Shown here piece after piece: positions 51,643-62,230 of a DNA stretch of 64,000 bases; within the stretch, counting starts at the first letter, position 1, and every line of letters begins with the position of its first letter. Below the pieces are notes generated by a model. The model was not told the DNA's origin. It did no database searches and saw only the letters and a program-made list of their open reading frames with translations. The DNA lies in NCBI GenBank assembly GCA_963920635.1, contig OY987299.1, positions 71,096,692 to 71,160,691 of the forward strand. The letters are read 5' to 3'. This DNA comes from Pseudeuparius sepicola (Eukaryota > Arthropoda > Insecta > Coleoptera > Anthribidae). A program made the translations under genes and the position numbers.

Positions 51643-52243
51643 TTGGGGCTGGACGATATTGATTTTTTATGTAGTATATCGAAATCGAATTTTTGATATC
51701 GAATATCGATATTAAAATATATCGCTATTCCGATACCGATATTCGTTTAATACGCTTAAAACAGTAGAAATGAAACATAACGACAATTTGGGTACTTTTT
51801 CTGACCGTACGGAACAATAATCATGGATATTCGTTCGATATCAATAAAATACAAAAAATCGGAAAATATCGACCGTCCGGGCACTGGTTTTGATGGTTTC
51901 GAACAATATTCAAAAGTCGATATTCGTTCGATACGCGTAAAATAGTAAAAAATAGGAAATATCCACTGTGTCCGGGTATATTTTAGGTCGATATTCGTTC
52001 GAAATCGATAAAGCAGTTAAAATGGTAAAATATTGATTCTGACCGTATCGACCAATGTTCAAAGTGGCTATTAAAAATCTTGACATATCGACCGTCACTT
52101 TTTCCGAGCTATTGAACAAACTGAAAAAATCGATATACGATATCGAAGAAAAAATCCGAAAAAAAAGACAATATTTCATATATAACAATACATATAAATA
52201 CAATAATATGTACATCAACTATCGATATTTTTCCCAGCCATAA
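51643..52243. mobile_element. ATCGAT-rich element with GGCTGG ends
   Basis: The left edge is GGCTGGACGATATTGAT and the right edge the complement-like TATCGATATTTTTCCCAGCC. Inside, the phrase TCGATATTCGTTCGATA recurs roughly every 65-100 bases (51735, 51825, 51920, 51983). It is probably a non-autonomous DNA transposon; the GGCTGG-type end would fit hAT. No target duplication was found. Confidence 0.5.
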
Positions 52244-53285
52244 TAGTAACTAGTGACGTAGCGAACTTCACGTAACCAGTTACGTAGAGTAAAGCGTTCC
52301 AACACTTTTGTTTTCAAATATTTCAAATATTTAAATGTTAGAATTAGAAAAAAGATTTTCTCATTTTACTTCGTCCATAAAATTGGAGTTTTAGATTTTA
52401 TTTATGAAAATGTGTCCAAACTAAAACATGTTTTTTTTACAGAAGTCGCAAATCATCATTCTTTTCTATAGCCCATTTTTTTCGAATGATGTACGTCCAA
52501 TATCTCAACACATCCGTCCCACATTTCCATTCAAATAATCGGAATTAGTGTCAGAAGCGAGCGTTTTTATGACGACTTACGACATGATATTTTTATCTAT
52601 CCCACGGTGGGTGTACCTAAGACTTCGTTAAAGCCGCCCAAAATCTTCAAACGCTATTGTGGCTACATACTATATCGTATTCAAAGAGATTAATATCGAT
52701 AAACTTGGATGCCATGGGGTTTGTAGTGGATGTGGGTGTCAAAGCCATTTTAAATTAATACAATCAGATAATGCTTTCTGCTTTCCTATACAGGGTCCGC
52801 CATTTAAAATTCACCAGGCCCATAATGTTTTTTTTATTTTTGGATAAATTTTATTAATGTTGATTCTCTGTATAATTAGGTGAGATTTTGCAATACTTCT
52901 ACTTTTTATTTTTTCGTTAACTTTCTTCTAGTACGATGTATCGAAAATTATGAGAAGAAATCGAAAACTACACTCTGGTAAAAAATTCATATCAATCGAC
53001 TTACTGGGGCTGCAGCGGCGATGTTTGGAGCATTGATAACTATTAAGAAGATTGCATGTTCAAATCGAAGTTGGGGCAGACTGCATGCACTTGTCTTTAT
53101 AGAAAAACACCGCTGATTGCCAATGGCGCTGAGAACAATGTGGATTAACGATATTGCTCCTTAATGGCTTTCTCTGTGTGATTTACTAAATCTACTCTAC
53201 TACTATCTACTCTAATCTGCCCTACACTCACTGGGATTACTACGATTTTCTAGGGTTTTCCCTAGAACTTGAGCGAATGCTATAT
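52244..53285. other. No gene seen
   Basis: AT-rich. TATACAGGGTCCGCC near 52789 is another MITE-like end without a partner. Confidence 0.3.
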
Positions 53286-53378
53286 CCTAGTTCTATCGGG
53301 CAAAGTCGGCCCTAGAGGCAAATGTCAACGAAGACGAAATAATAGAAATTGCCTCCTCCCCCGAACAAGCATCTAGTT

Positions 53379-53440
53379 GCTTTTGGGGTCCTACTAGTTT
53401 GGGGTACTGTGAGGGCGAGCATTATTATTATTATTTAATA
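53379..53440 (+). repeat. Dispersed ATT-tailed repeat, copy 1
   Basis: GTTGCTTTTGGGGTCCTACT...GGGGTACTGTGAGGGCGAG followed by an ATT tail; the same order recurs at 62163-62230. ATT tails suggest a SINE or non-LTR 3' end. Confidence 0.6.
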
Positions 53441-53829
53441 TTTTCCAGATTTTCCTTATTCTTATTAGTACCTAACTTGCTGGTAGGTAAAAAAAAATTT
53501 CGTAAATGAAACAAAATAAATTTATTGGGAAAAGTTGGAAAAAATACCATACTTCACTATGTATAATCTTCATTTCTGCAAATGCAAAGTAGAATGTCGT
53601 ACCACATCGTCCGCATCGTTTACGAAAAAATGTTTTTACTCACCACAAATAAGAATCTCGAAAATGCAAGTATATAACATTAATAAAAAAATTTGTGCAA
53701 GGATTCAATAAATTTTAACAACTTTCCACGATACATGTTTTCCAAGATTCACATTTTCGATATTTTAGGAGAAAAATATAACGTAAGACTTACAAAACTA
53801 CGGAACCGTAGAAGGGCGACACCATTATT

Positions 53830-54095
53830 TTATTTTTATTGAACTCGAAACTTTAAAAGTCAAAGTCCGACTTTCAAAGTCGAAGTTTCGACTTCGACTT
53901 TTAAGGTGGATTTATAAACTCGACGTTTGCGTTGGCGCTCGCAGTTGACGGTGACCTTCGCAGTTTGCGTCCAGAAATGTGAACGAAGGAACGTGATAAA
54001 AGATGAAATTAGTTTATCTCGGACGGCATCGGACGCAGACGGCAACGGATTTCGACTTTTAAAGTCGAAATTTAGAGTTCACTAAAAATAAAATA
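53830..54095. mobile_element. Palindromic element split by a MITE
   Basis: Arms TGAACTCGAAACTTTAAAAG and its approximate complement (near 54050-54090) form a palindrome rich in AAAGTCGAA / TTCGACTTT. A MITE (53904-54047) lies at its centre. Confidence 0.6.
53904..54047. mobile_element. Truncated copy of the 230-bp AGGTGG MITE
   Basis: It begins TTA|AGGTGGATTTATAAACTCG and matches the reverse complement of 23122-23351 up to GACGGCAACG. The second terminal repeat is missing. Confidence 0.8.
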
Positions 54096-55411
54096 AATAA
54101 TGGTGTGGCCTTTCTACGCTTCCATAACCATATATGTAAAAACCTGAGTTTAAGATTTGTAAACTCTAGTAGAAAGAGCTTTCGGAGGGTTTCAAAAAAA
54201 TGGGGCTGGGGAGTTATCGGATCCTGTAAATAGTCCATGTATAGAGTGACTTCTCCCCTCCTCATTTTTAAACGTCTGTACATTTCATTAGGACGTCCCT
54301 GGGTTTTGTAGACAAACTTTGACAATTTGTAGAAAAAGTCTTTTTGGAACAAAAAGTTTCTATAAACATATGAGTGTATGATTAAAATGTTAGTTTTCGA
54401 GATGCAAGGCGTTTCAAGAAGGAGATAACCACTTGGGATGTAGTAATAGATCACAGGTATGCTAAAGAACCACTAATTTAGATTCACCAGTGGAGTGCAT
54501 AGGGTTATCTAGCACTAGTTTATTAAAACAAAATATCTATGCCAATGGTTTTTTCAAAAAGTTGGTTCATTTTCTAATTACTAATTTTCATGCATGGTAG
54601 CTGGTGGCGAAATCCCAAAATTGGCCAGAGGGCCTTTGTAGCGTTTATCAATTTTTTGCTACGCACTCCGATGAATCCAAATGGGCGGATCTTACACGTA
54701 CTTGTGGGTCTATTTTCGCTCCGGAGACAAAAAAAAATTTTACAGGTCTTATAGTGTAGGTTCTTTTAGATAATGATCGTAAAGCGTATCAATAAAAAAA
54801 TGCCACATATTAAAAAAACACTCACAAAAGTTACGGCCCTAAAAAATGGACCCCTTTCAGTAATAGTGCTTAGTGGACGCTCAGTGCGCGACACGTATAT
54901 GTAAGTCTGCATTTATTTAAAGTAGTAAAGGAAAAAATGCTGTTAACTCCGGTTTGGCTTGACCGAATTGGTCTAATTTGAGCTTGTCGAAGAGGGCTTT
55001 CCTTTTTCTATCAAATGATTGTCCAGTAAGGTCATTTCGAGTTTCGTAGTCACCGCTAGAGGGCGCAATTTGAAAAATTTACCTTTTATTAAAATTTTCT
55101 CCGAGATTTTAAATGCAATGACATATTTATTCTGTTATAATCGAAAAGTAGACTAAATTCACAACAAAAATATACTAAAGGTTCAAATTTATATATTCAT
55201 TAGTTTCGGAGTTATCGCCAAAAGAATAATTATTAACATGTTATTTGAAATAAGGTAGGTAAGTATTTGTTGTCAAATATTTCCGTGGTCAAGCATGCCA
55301 TGAAATAAATAAACATCTGCTTGAGTTGCTGTATATTCATGAGAATTCAACGCCTGCCAATATGAACCAATGAAATGGTATGATTTTTGAAATATTAACC
55401 AATCAGGTGAT
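54096..55411. other. No gene seen
   Basis: AT-rich. GCTAGAGGGCGCAATTTG near 55060 recalls a repeat motif near 7845. No coding frame was recognised. Confidence 0.3.
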
Positions 55412-55453
55412 GATTTCAGCGATAATACCACTAGTGGTATTTACGCTGAAATC
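55412..55453. repeat. 42-bp palindrome
   Basis: GATTTCAGCGATAATACCAC, TA, then its complement with two changes (18 of 20 pairs). The ATACCAC tip also occurs in the foldback at 55583-55747. Confidence 0.75.
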
Positions 55454-55582
55454 CTACTCTCTTAGTTACGTCCTAGTTACGCTAAACCAATGACATATTC
55501 AGAACCGAAAGTTTAAATGACAGCTGCTGTCAAACTAACTATTTGCAGTTAGTTGTTAAATTCTCTTTTTAAATAAAACTTT

Positions 55583-55747
55583 TGGTATGCCTAATAATAG
55601 ATAATACCTTTCCTTAATTTATGACTCATTATAATCCCAATGCTAAGAAAATACCACTCCTGCTGCGCAGTCGTGGTATTTTCAGCTTTGGGATTATAAT
55701 TCGTAAAATTAACGAAAGGTCCTATTATCGATAATAGGCACACCACT
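55583..55747. mobile_element. 165-bp foldback element
   Basis: Arms of about 75 bases (GCCTAATAATAGATAATACC... and complement) close on GAAAATACCAC / GTGGTATTTTC around a 15-base loop. A perfect 18-base palindrome CCTATTATCGATAATAGG (55721-55738) lies in the right arm. No coding sequence. Confidence 0.7.
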
Positions 55748-55954
55748 TGTTATATTACCCCTGAATACACTTCCCCCCGGTATATTAAATGAAAATGCAA
55801 AATACAGACTCGACTTGACTAACTGCGACCACAGAGAAATCAAAAATAATTGTTCGATAAAATGAGGTCACGACACTTTTAAAATGATTTAAATTTGCGA
55901 AAGTATTAATTGAATAAACCTGAAATAGCCCTCGTTTGGTCTTCGACTAATATA

Positions 55955-56758
55955 CAGGATGATTTTTTTAGGTCTACCTCCGCGATTTTCTCGCTCATTT
56001 TGCGGCCTACAAAAAAAACGTAAGAAACAAAAATGTGGCAATTTTGGACAGCTAAGTGGTGCTGCAAAAGAAATCGGCATCCAAGACCAACTTGTTGCGC
56101 ATTATTAAAAAACCTAAAATTGAGCAAAACTATTAATGGCCGTGGAATGTTTATTTTAAGGGGCAGAGGAAAACTTTTATATTGAAAATTGATGGCACTG
56201 AGAAGATTTATCCACCCAGGTGCTCAGATAGTTTCAGCAAATTACACAGAGTCTTCGGCTCTCTTGAGACTATGAAAATTTTTGTCGATTTTAGGTTTTT
56301 TTAGTACACCGCGAAAAGTTGGGTATGGAGGCCCATTCCTTTTTTAATGACCAAAATTGCCATATTTTGTTTTTTACATATTTTCTGTGCGGCCCAAAAT
56401 AAGCTAGAAAATCGCTTAAGAAATAAACAAAAAAAATTCATAGCCTCAAGAGAGCCGAAGACCCGGTGTAATTTTCTGAAACTATCTGAGTATCCTTTTG
56501 CATAAAGCTTCTTAGTGCCATCAATTTTTAATATAAAAGTTTTTATGTGTCTCTTAAAACAAACATTCCACGGCCATTAATAGTTTTGCTCAATTTGAGG
56601 TTTTTTTAATAATGCGCGATAAGTTGGCCATGGATGCCGATTTCTTTTGCAGCACCACTTAGCTGTCCAAAATTGCCACATTTTTGTTTCTTACTTTTTT
56701 TTGTAGGCCGTAAAATGAACGAGAAAATCGCGATGGTAGACCTAAAAAAATCATCTTG
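55955..56758. mobile_element. 804-bp foldback element with TA duplication
   Basis: TA|CAGGATGATTTTTTTAGGTC at the left and its complement ending CATCTTG|TA at the right. Arms are about 330 bases with about 140 bases between them. No transposase. Arm identity is high but with many small differences, so it is not new. Confidence 0.8.
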
Positions 56759-57189
56759 TATTTTAGAACTATAAAGAAATATTACGCCAGAAAACAGAAA
56801 AAAACGCAGTCAGGCAAACGAATCTTATGTACTCAGAACACGTGTGATCACCGGCAAAATACCCAAACTCAATCGAGCAGCACAGATCAAGACAAGGCAG
56901 CCATGCTTATTTTTTGATCGAGATCAAGAAAGAAGCGTGCAAAAAGATAGGGGCAGGTGAGTTATACAAACATATGGATTTACCAAAAATTATAAAGAAA
57001 TAATTTCACAATAACTCACCTGTCCTTTTTTCCAGTCCTGTCCGGTGCCTTTGCTCCTAAAATACCGAAGAACGCAGTCGGCCGCAACCGCTACAGGCGT
57101 CCCTTAACCTACAAAATGGCCGTTCTGTTCGACCTCAGTCTCAATCTCTCTAGCACACTGCTCTACTCATTGCTTCGAAGATGATCGAT
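56759..57189. other. No gene recognised
   Basis: Mixed composition. CAGGTGAGTTAT and ATAACTCACCTG form an inverted pair around 56954-57025. It may be the 5' flank of the Polinton remnant. Confidence 0.3.
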
Positions 57190-57311
57190 GGTAATGAGAT
57201 AGCTACGGTGAGCGACAAAACTGTAAAGTCATATGAGAAGGCGTTTAACATACTTAATGAAAGTGGCACACCTACACTTCCACGCAAGTATTACAACGTT
57301 GGCAGCAAAAG

Positions 57312-57971
57312 TTGCAATTGTCGATGAGACAGCATTCCTCAGCACTCCGATGTCATTTTCACCAAGGCACTTTGTCAAAGTTGCATGCCAATCTGCAACA
57401 TCTCAAAAGACTTCAATTATACTTCAAAACATTATGCAGAACTGGATCTGGTAAGCAACACCTCAATAGAACTCACCGAGTCAAATGGGTGGACGTTCAA
57501 GTAGCGTTCCAGAGTCGTCTTCGCACAGGTGTTATAGTAAATATGAGACACGTCGATTTATTCCAGTTTTTTGACGATGCATTTATTCTTTTTAAGAGTC
57601 GCATACCTAGAACTTTAAATGTTTTTCACATTGTTAAGGTAAATGCGGTTTTTAATGGTGAATTTGTTAAAATGTCTCAAGATACAGTCGTAAGTGACAA
57701 CAAATGCTTCAACACAAAAAATGTTATAATTGACCAGGGGAGTGATTTAAAGTTGTGGTTTACAGATAATATAAAAGATAGGATTATAAAGATGCTTGAA
57801 GATTTTCATGACAATGGATCGGGGTGGGCGGTACGCAAAATTTTAAGTTTAGTTATTAGTATAAATAAAGTTGAAATAGGAAACGGTGCTTCATATCTGC
57901 CACTCCCCGTTGAAATGATGCTACTTTTGGAGTGTTATTACAGCTCTTTACCCATTTCAAAAACATACTGA
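57312..57971 (+). CDS. Polinton PolB N-terminal segment
   Basis: 219 residues, of which those from VKWVDVQVAFQSRLRTGVIV onward match the N-terminal domain of Polinton PolB. HIVKVNAVFNGEF, IKMLEDFHDNGSGWAVRKIL and INKVEIGNGASYLPLP follow. The first 50 or so residues look out of frame. The next part of the protein follows after a stop (EDIDLPIQLSQISKFEKLN and MDRHVNLILIRSHYF at 58012-58227). Confidence 0.75.
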   Translation: MQLSMRQHSSALRCHFHQGTLSKLHANLQHLKRLQLYFKTLCRTGSGKQHLNRTHRVKWVDVQVAFQSRLRTGVIVNMRHVDLFQFFDDAFILFKSRIPRTLNVFHIVKVNAVFNGEFVKMSQDTVVSDNKCFNTKNVIIDQGSDLKLWFTDNIKDRIIKMLEDFHDNGSGWAVRKILSLVISINKVEIGNGASYLPLPVEMMLLLECYYSSLPISKTY

Positions 57972-58437
57972 TCGCACTAATTCATATCCTCATCATAGGC
58001 AGAAATTTAAATTGGAGGATATAGATCTACCAATTCAATTATCTCAAATATCAAAATTCGAAAAATTAAACGAAATTTCTATAAATGTGTATATTTTGGA
58101 GTTGGTAAGTGAGACTCCTCGTCAATTTGTCACCTCTCCAGCTCGACTAACTAAAAATAAAATGGATAGACATGTGAATTTAATTCTAATTCGAAGCCAT
58201 TATTTTTTGAAAACTAGCGACTTTTAAGCGCCGTCTGTCGACGATTCGAACGTTGATATAAAATACCATTATTGTTGGGTTAAAGATTTATCTATACTGA
58301 TTTCGAAACAGTCTAGCAAACATAATGGTAAAAAATTTATATGCGAACGATCTTTAAATTACTTTTCATCGCAAGATAAGTTATTTATTATTACTATTAG
58401 TATTAAGTTTATTGCGAGCAAATAAATAACTGTAAAA

Positions 58438-58809
58438 TTGAGTTTCCCAAAGAGAAGTTTATCGAATTTAAAAATTTTGTTAATAAAGAACCCTGTCACC
58501 CTGTATGCAGACTTTGAAGCAATGCTAAAACCCTGCGGAGATTTTGATGCCATCCTAAAAACTGCTAAATATCAAAGACATGAAGCATTCAGTGCTGGTT
58601 ATTATTTCAAGTGCTCTTTTGACAACTCGCTCTCTTTCTACAAAGGTTATCGCGGGGGACACTCTATGATATGGTTTGCTAATCAAATAAAGGAAATTGT
58701 TAAGTTTATATCATCCAAATTGAATCATGTTGAATCTATGGATGAAGCTATATGTCTTAAAGAAGTCACCCCTAATTGTCATATTTGCGAGAAAAAAATT
58801 CAATGTTAA
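58438..58809 (+). CDS. Polinton PolB exonuclease segment
   Basis: NPVTLYADFEAMLKP contains the proofreading exonuclease motif I (D and E of YADFE). FYKGYRGGHSMIWFANQIKE and PNCHICEKKIQC follow. The next frame (58727-58960) carries YHCHLSSMFRGYAHQACNLS, a zinc-binding HxH...C-like part, and 58960-59330 continues with FRFIDSFKFLAFPLDKLASS in several frames. Confidence 0.75.
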   Translation: MSFPKRSLSNLKILLIKNPVTLYADFEAMLKPCGDFDAILKTAKYQRHEAFSAGYYFKCSFDNSLSFYKGYRGGHSMIWFANQIKEIVKFISSKLNHVESMDEAICLKEVTPNCHICEKKIQC

Positions 58810-59579
58810 TGACATAATTGTACGTTACCACTGTCACCTGTCATCAATGTTTCGAGGTTATGCACATCAAGCATGCAACTTAAGTTATAAAAACTCGTTC
58901 GTAGTTCCTTTTCGTAGATCATTTTCCACAATCTTGGTGGGTATGACAGCCACTTTATAATACGAGAATTTGCCAAGCGAAATCATGTCAAACTACTTCC
59001 TGTTAATAATGAAAAATATATTAGCTTTACAGTATTCGATAATGAAACAAATATTAAATTTCGGTTCATCGATTCTTTCAAGTTCTTGGCCTTTCCTCTC
59101 GACAAACTCGCATCATCTCTAAATAGTTGAAAATATTGGAAATGAATTCCGATTATCGTCTTCAAAATTTTGACTTGTTAACTAGGAAAGAGGTTTTTTG
59201 TTATGATTATATTGATTCTCTGGAAATATTGGAAGAAACCGCATTACCATCGATTCGACACTTTTATAACAAATTAAATGACTCTAATATTGAGGAGAAG
59301 GATTACAGACATGTTCAATTAATTTGAAAGAGGTTTGGTATAAAAACCTTGGGCGAGTATTTGGATCTGTATACAGATATATTTGAAAATTTTATAACGA
59401 CTTGTCTTAGGAATTACGGTTTAGATCCTGCCTGGTATTCAGTTGGGATTGCATGCTTCGATATACGAAATGTAAATTAGAAACCTTCCAAGATAGTGAC
59501 ATCTTAATGTTTTTCGAGAGAATTCGAGGTGGGGTAAGCCAGGAAAGCCACCGCTTTTCTGAGGCCAACAACAAATATA

Positions 59580-60284
59580 CAAGGTGAGTCACATCTAAAG
59601 GCAGAGCCGAAAACACAAGGTAGAACTTGCTAAAATAAGCACATATGCTTAATAAACATTAGCCCAAAAAAGCTTGGTTCTCCATATACAGCGTGTTGAA
59701 AATTTTCCAAAAATAACATATTTTTTTAATTTCTTTCGATCCCATTTAGGAATTCCAACCAAATTTGGTGCACATTATACACTGGACGGTTGCCATTTTG
59801 TGGAATAATTTGACCCCGTTCCGATCACCAGCGGCGCAGGTACAAATAGTTACTGTAAATAATTGTAGACAAAAAGTAGTACGGCCCTGTGCAAAACCAT
59901 GGATAGCCCATTTAATTTGGAACAAAAAGTGCCTCTTGGTATTTTTTTTATTTCTGGTACAGTTTCTTCGTAATTTCGGATTTTTTAAACTAATGTCAAG
60001 GTGATTATGCTGGCATTTAAAATAAAATTATTTGTATCTACGCCGCTGCTCATCTGAACAGGGCCAAATTATTGCACAAAATGACAACCCATAATATGTA
60101 TAAAATAATTCCTAAACGGGCTAGAAAAAAAATTATGTAAAATTATGTATTATTTGGAAAAGTTTCAACACCCTGTATATGGAAAACCAAGCGTTTTTGA
60201 GCTAATGTTTATTAAGCATATGTGCTTATTTTAGCGAATTCTACCTTGTGTTTTCGGCTCTGCCTTTAGATGTGACTCACCCTA
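59580..60284. mobile_element. 705-bp foldback MITE inside the Polinton polymerase
   Basis: TA|CAAGGTGAGTCACATC at the left, GATGTGACTCACCCTA|TA at the right, arms about 290 bases. Removing it with one TA rejoins the polymerase frame. It has no transposase; the short frame at 59765-60004 is not protein-like. Confidence 0.85.
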
Positions 60285-61131
60285 TATAATATGGAAAACT
60301 ATGATACTAATATGCCATCAAAATATATTCTTTATGCGGATGTTAACAACATATATGGCTGGGCGATGTGTGAACCCCTTCCTTACGGAGGATTTGAGTG
60401 GGTCTCCAATGATACTGACGTCACCAAGGTTGCTGACAATTCCGATGAGGGATATATTTTAGAAGTGGATTTGTCATACTCAGATCATCTTCATCATTAT
60501 CATAAAGATCTTCCTTTTGCACCTGAACATCGTAAACCTCCATATTCCAAAATAAAAAAGCTTATGACCACTCTCGATGATAAGAATGATGTTATTCATT
60601 ATAGAGCGCTTAAGCAAGCTTTACAACATGGCTTAATAATTGTGAAAAAATTCATAAAGTTTTGAAATTTAAGCGGCTTGCCTGGTTAGCTCCCTATATA
60701 CAACTCAATACTCGTTTAAGAACTGTGATAACATTAGATTTTGAAAAAAAAAATGAAACTAATGAATAATGCAATATACGGCAAAACAATGCAAAATGTT
60801 AGAAAACAGAATTGTTAGATTATTAAGGACGTGGGAGGGCAGATAAGGGGACAAAAATTTTTTTGATAAACCTCTGTACGTTGGGATGTCTATTCTGGAC
60901 ATATCAAAGACCTGTGTTTATGAATTTCACTATGATTTTATGTTGAAAACATTTTCACCAACTAACTGCTTATTATTATATACTGATACTGATAGTCTAG
61001 TTTACGAAATCCGTTTTGAAGACATGTTTGAGGATGTAATTAAGAATAACATTCATCGGTTTGATACTAGTGATTATCCTGCAGATAATCAATATGGAAT
61101 TCCGCTTGTGCCAGGTGCCAGGACTTATTAA
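60285..61131 (+). pseudogene. Polinton PolB palm: motifs A, B, C
   Basis: 60291-60665: ILYADVNNIYGWAMCEPLPY is motif A (D-x-N-x-x-Y-G). About 60750-60810: MNNAIYGKTMQNVRK is motif B. 60886-61131: CLLLYTDTDSLVYEI is motif C with the catalytic TDTD pair. All three polymerase motifs are readable, but stops separate them. The frame ends at 61131 where further C-terminal sequence is expected. Confidence 0.83.
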
Positions 61132-62162
61132 GAGGCTACGATACTTATGAAATCCGCCCGAAGTGCCCGACTCAATTCAGGACAAACCTCGTTCGATTAG
61201 ATATGCCTATCCTTTTCCTTTCTCTAGTCCCCACGACTCCCCACTCCAGGCTGCCCCTTCACAGTGCTTCGACTGAGGCAGGGCGCTACACTGAGAAAAA
61301 TCTGTCTCTTTGTATTAAGTGAGATATTATTCCTCAAACTCAAGCAGAAGCTTTTTTGTAACTAACAATAATCAATTCAATTACAATTGATATTGAGTTC
61401 TAATGAATAATTTAAATGTAATATTTCATTTCAATCAATACCATGTCATGTTCTGGAATTGATTCTATAATACTTCTTTTCTAAGCACATTCTTTTCTCA
61501 GAACAACATAACGTTTAATTTGAGGCCTCATGTTGTTGAATTGAATAGGCATACATTTAACTGTTCATTATTATACTGAAATTACAACTACTGTCATTGA
61601 ATTTTTGCTGGATTTGTAATAATTGTGGGTACTAATATCAATTGTAATTATTAGTAATATATCATATTATTGCCTGAATAATAAGCAAATGATATGTAAA
61701 ATGCAAATCAAGTTGCTAGTGCAGCAACTTGTAATTGACAAAAGCAGAAATGTTGCAGATGAGATCAATAATTTAATTTTAGTGGATACAATAGTTCTAG
61801 TAACCCCCAGTTTATTAATAGCTCTTCTATTGCCATTCACTTGCAAAGTGTTCATTATGACTACGACCGATATAGAGTACAAAACCTTAACTGAGAAATT
61901 TGCCATCATTCGTTTTGGTAAATTGCTCAGTCAAGGTCACAGTTTTTTTTACTAACGTGTTTGTAATAGGAAATTTAGTTCAGTCGAGTAAAAAGTACTT
62001 GATTCAATCTAACTTGTATTTGACATGAATTCTAATATGTAATTCTAATAATTTCTTGAATACCATAAAAATTGAAAAACATGATTTACTGATTATATTG
62101 ATGAATATAAAAGTTGCAATTAAGTTGCTTTGTTCATCCAATGAGTTATAATGTTTTTTCAG
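61132..62162. other. AT-rich DNA, no gene supported
   Basis: A 110-residue frame (61623-61955) exists but is rich in Ile, Leu and Asn, as expected of AT-rich noise. No domain was recognised. Confidence 0.35.
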
Positions 62163-62230
62163 TTGCTTCTGGGGTACTCTTATATAGTTTGGAGTAGTCC
62201 GAGGGTGAGAATTATTATTATTTAAATAAA
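62163..62230 (+). repeat. Dispersed ATT-tailed repeat, copy 2
   Basis: GTTGCTTCTGGGGTACTCT...AGTCCGAGGGTGAG, then ATT repeats; it matches 53379-53440. Confidence 0.6.

Larger units (their letters stand above)
57190..61131 (+). pseudogene. Polinton/Maverick-type protein-primed DNA polymerase B, broken
   Basis: Segments in order on the + strand carry the family landmarks: an N-terminal domain, an exonuclease motif, a palm with motifs A, B and C, all scattered over frames with many stops. A 705-bp MITE splits the palm. Polintons are large self-synthesising DNA transposons whose polymerase starts from a protein primer. No integrase, ATPase or capsid gene was seen nearby, and the reading is lost after about 61110, so this is a fragment. 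Confidence 0.82.

Noticed and set aside
53000..53110. tRNA-like internal promoter box (GTTCAAATC)
   Set aside because: No partner box at the right distance and no cloverleaf could be formed.
61623..61955. 110-residue frame as a possible membrane protein
   Set aside because: The composition is what AT-rich noise gives. It is overlapped by another long frame on the other strand and has no motif.
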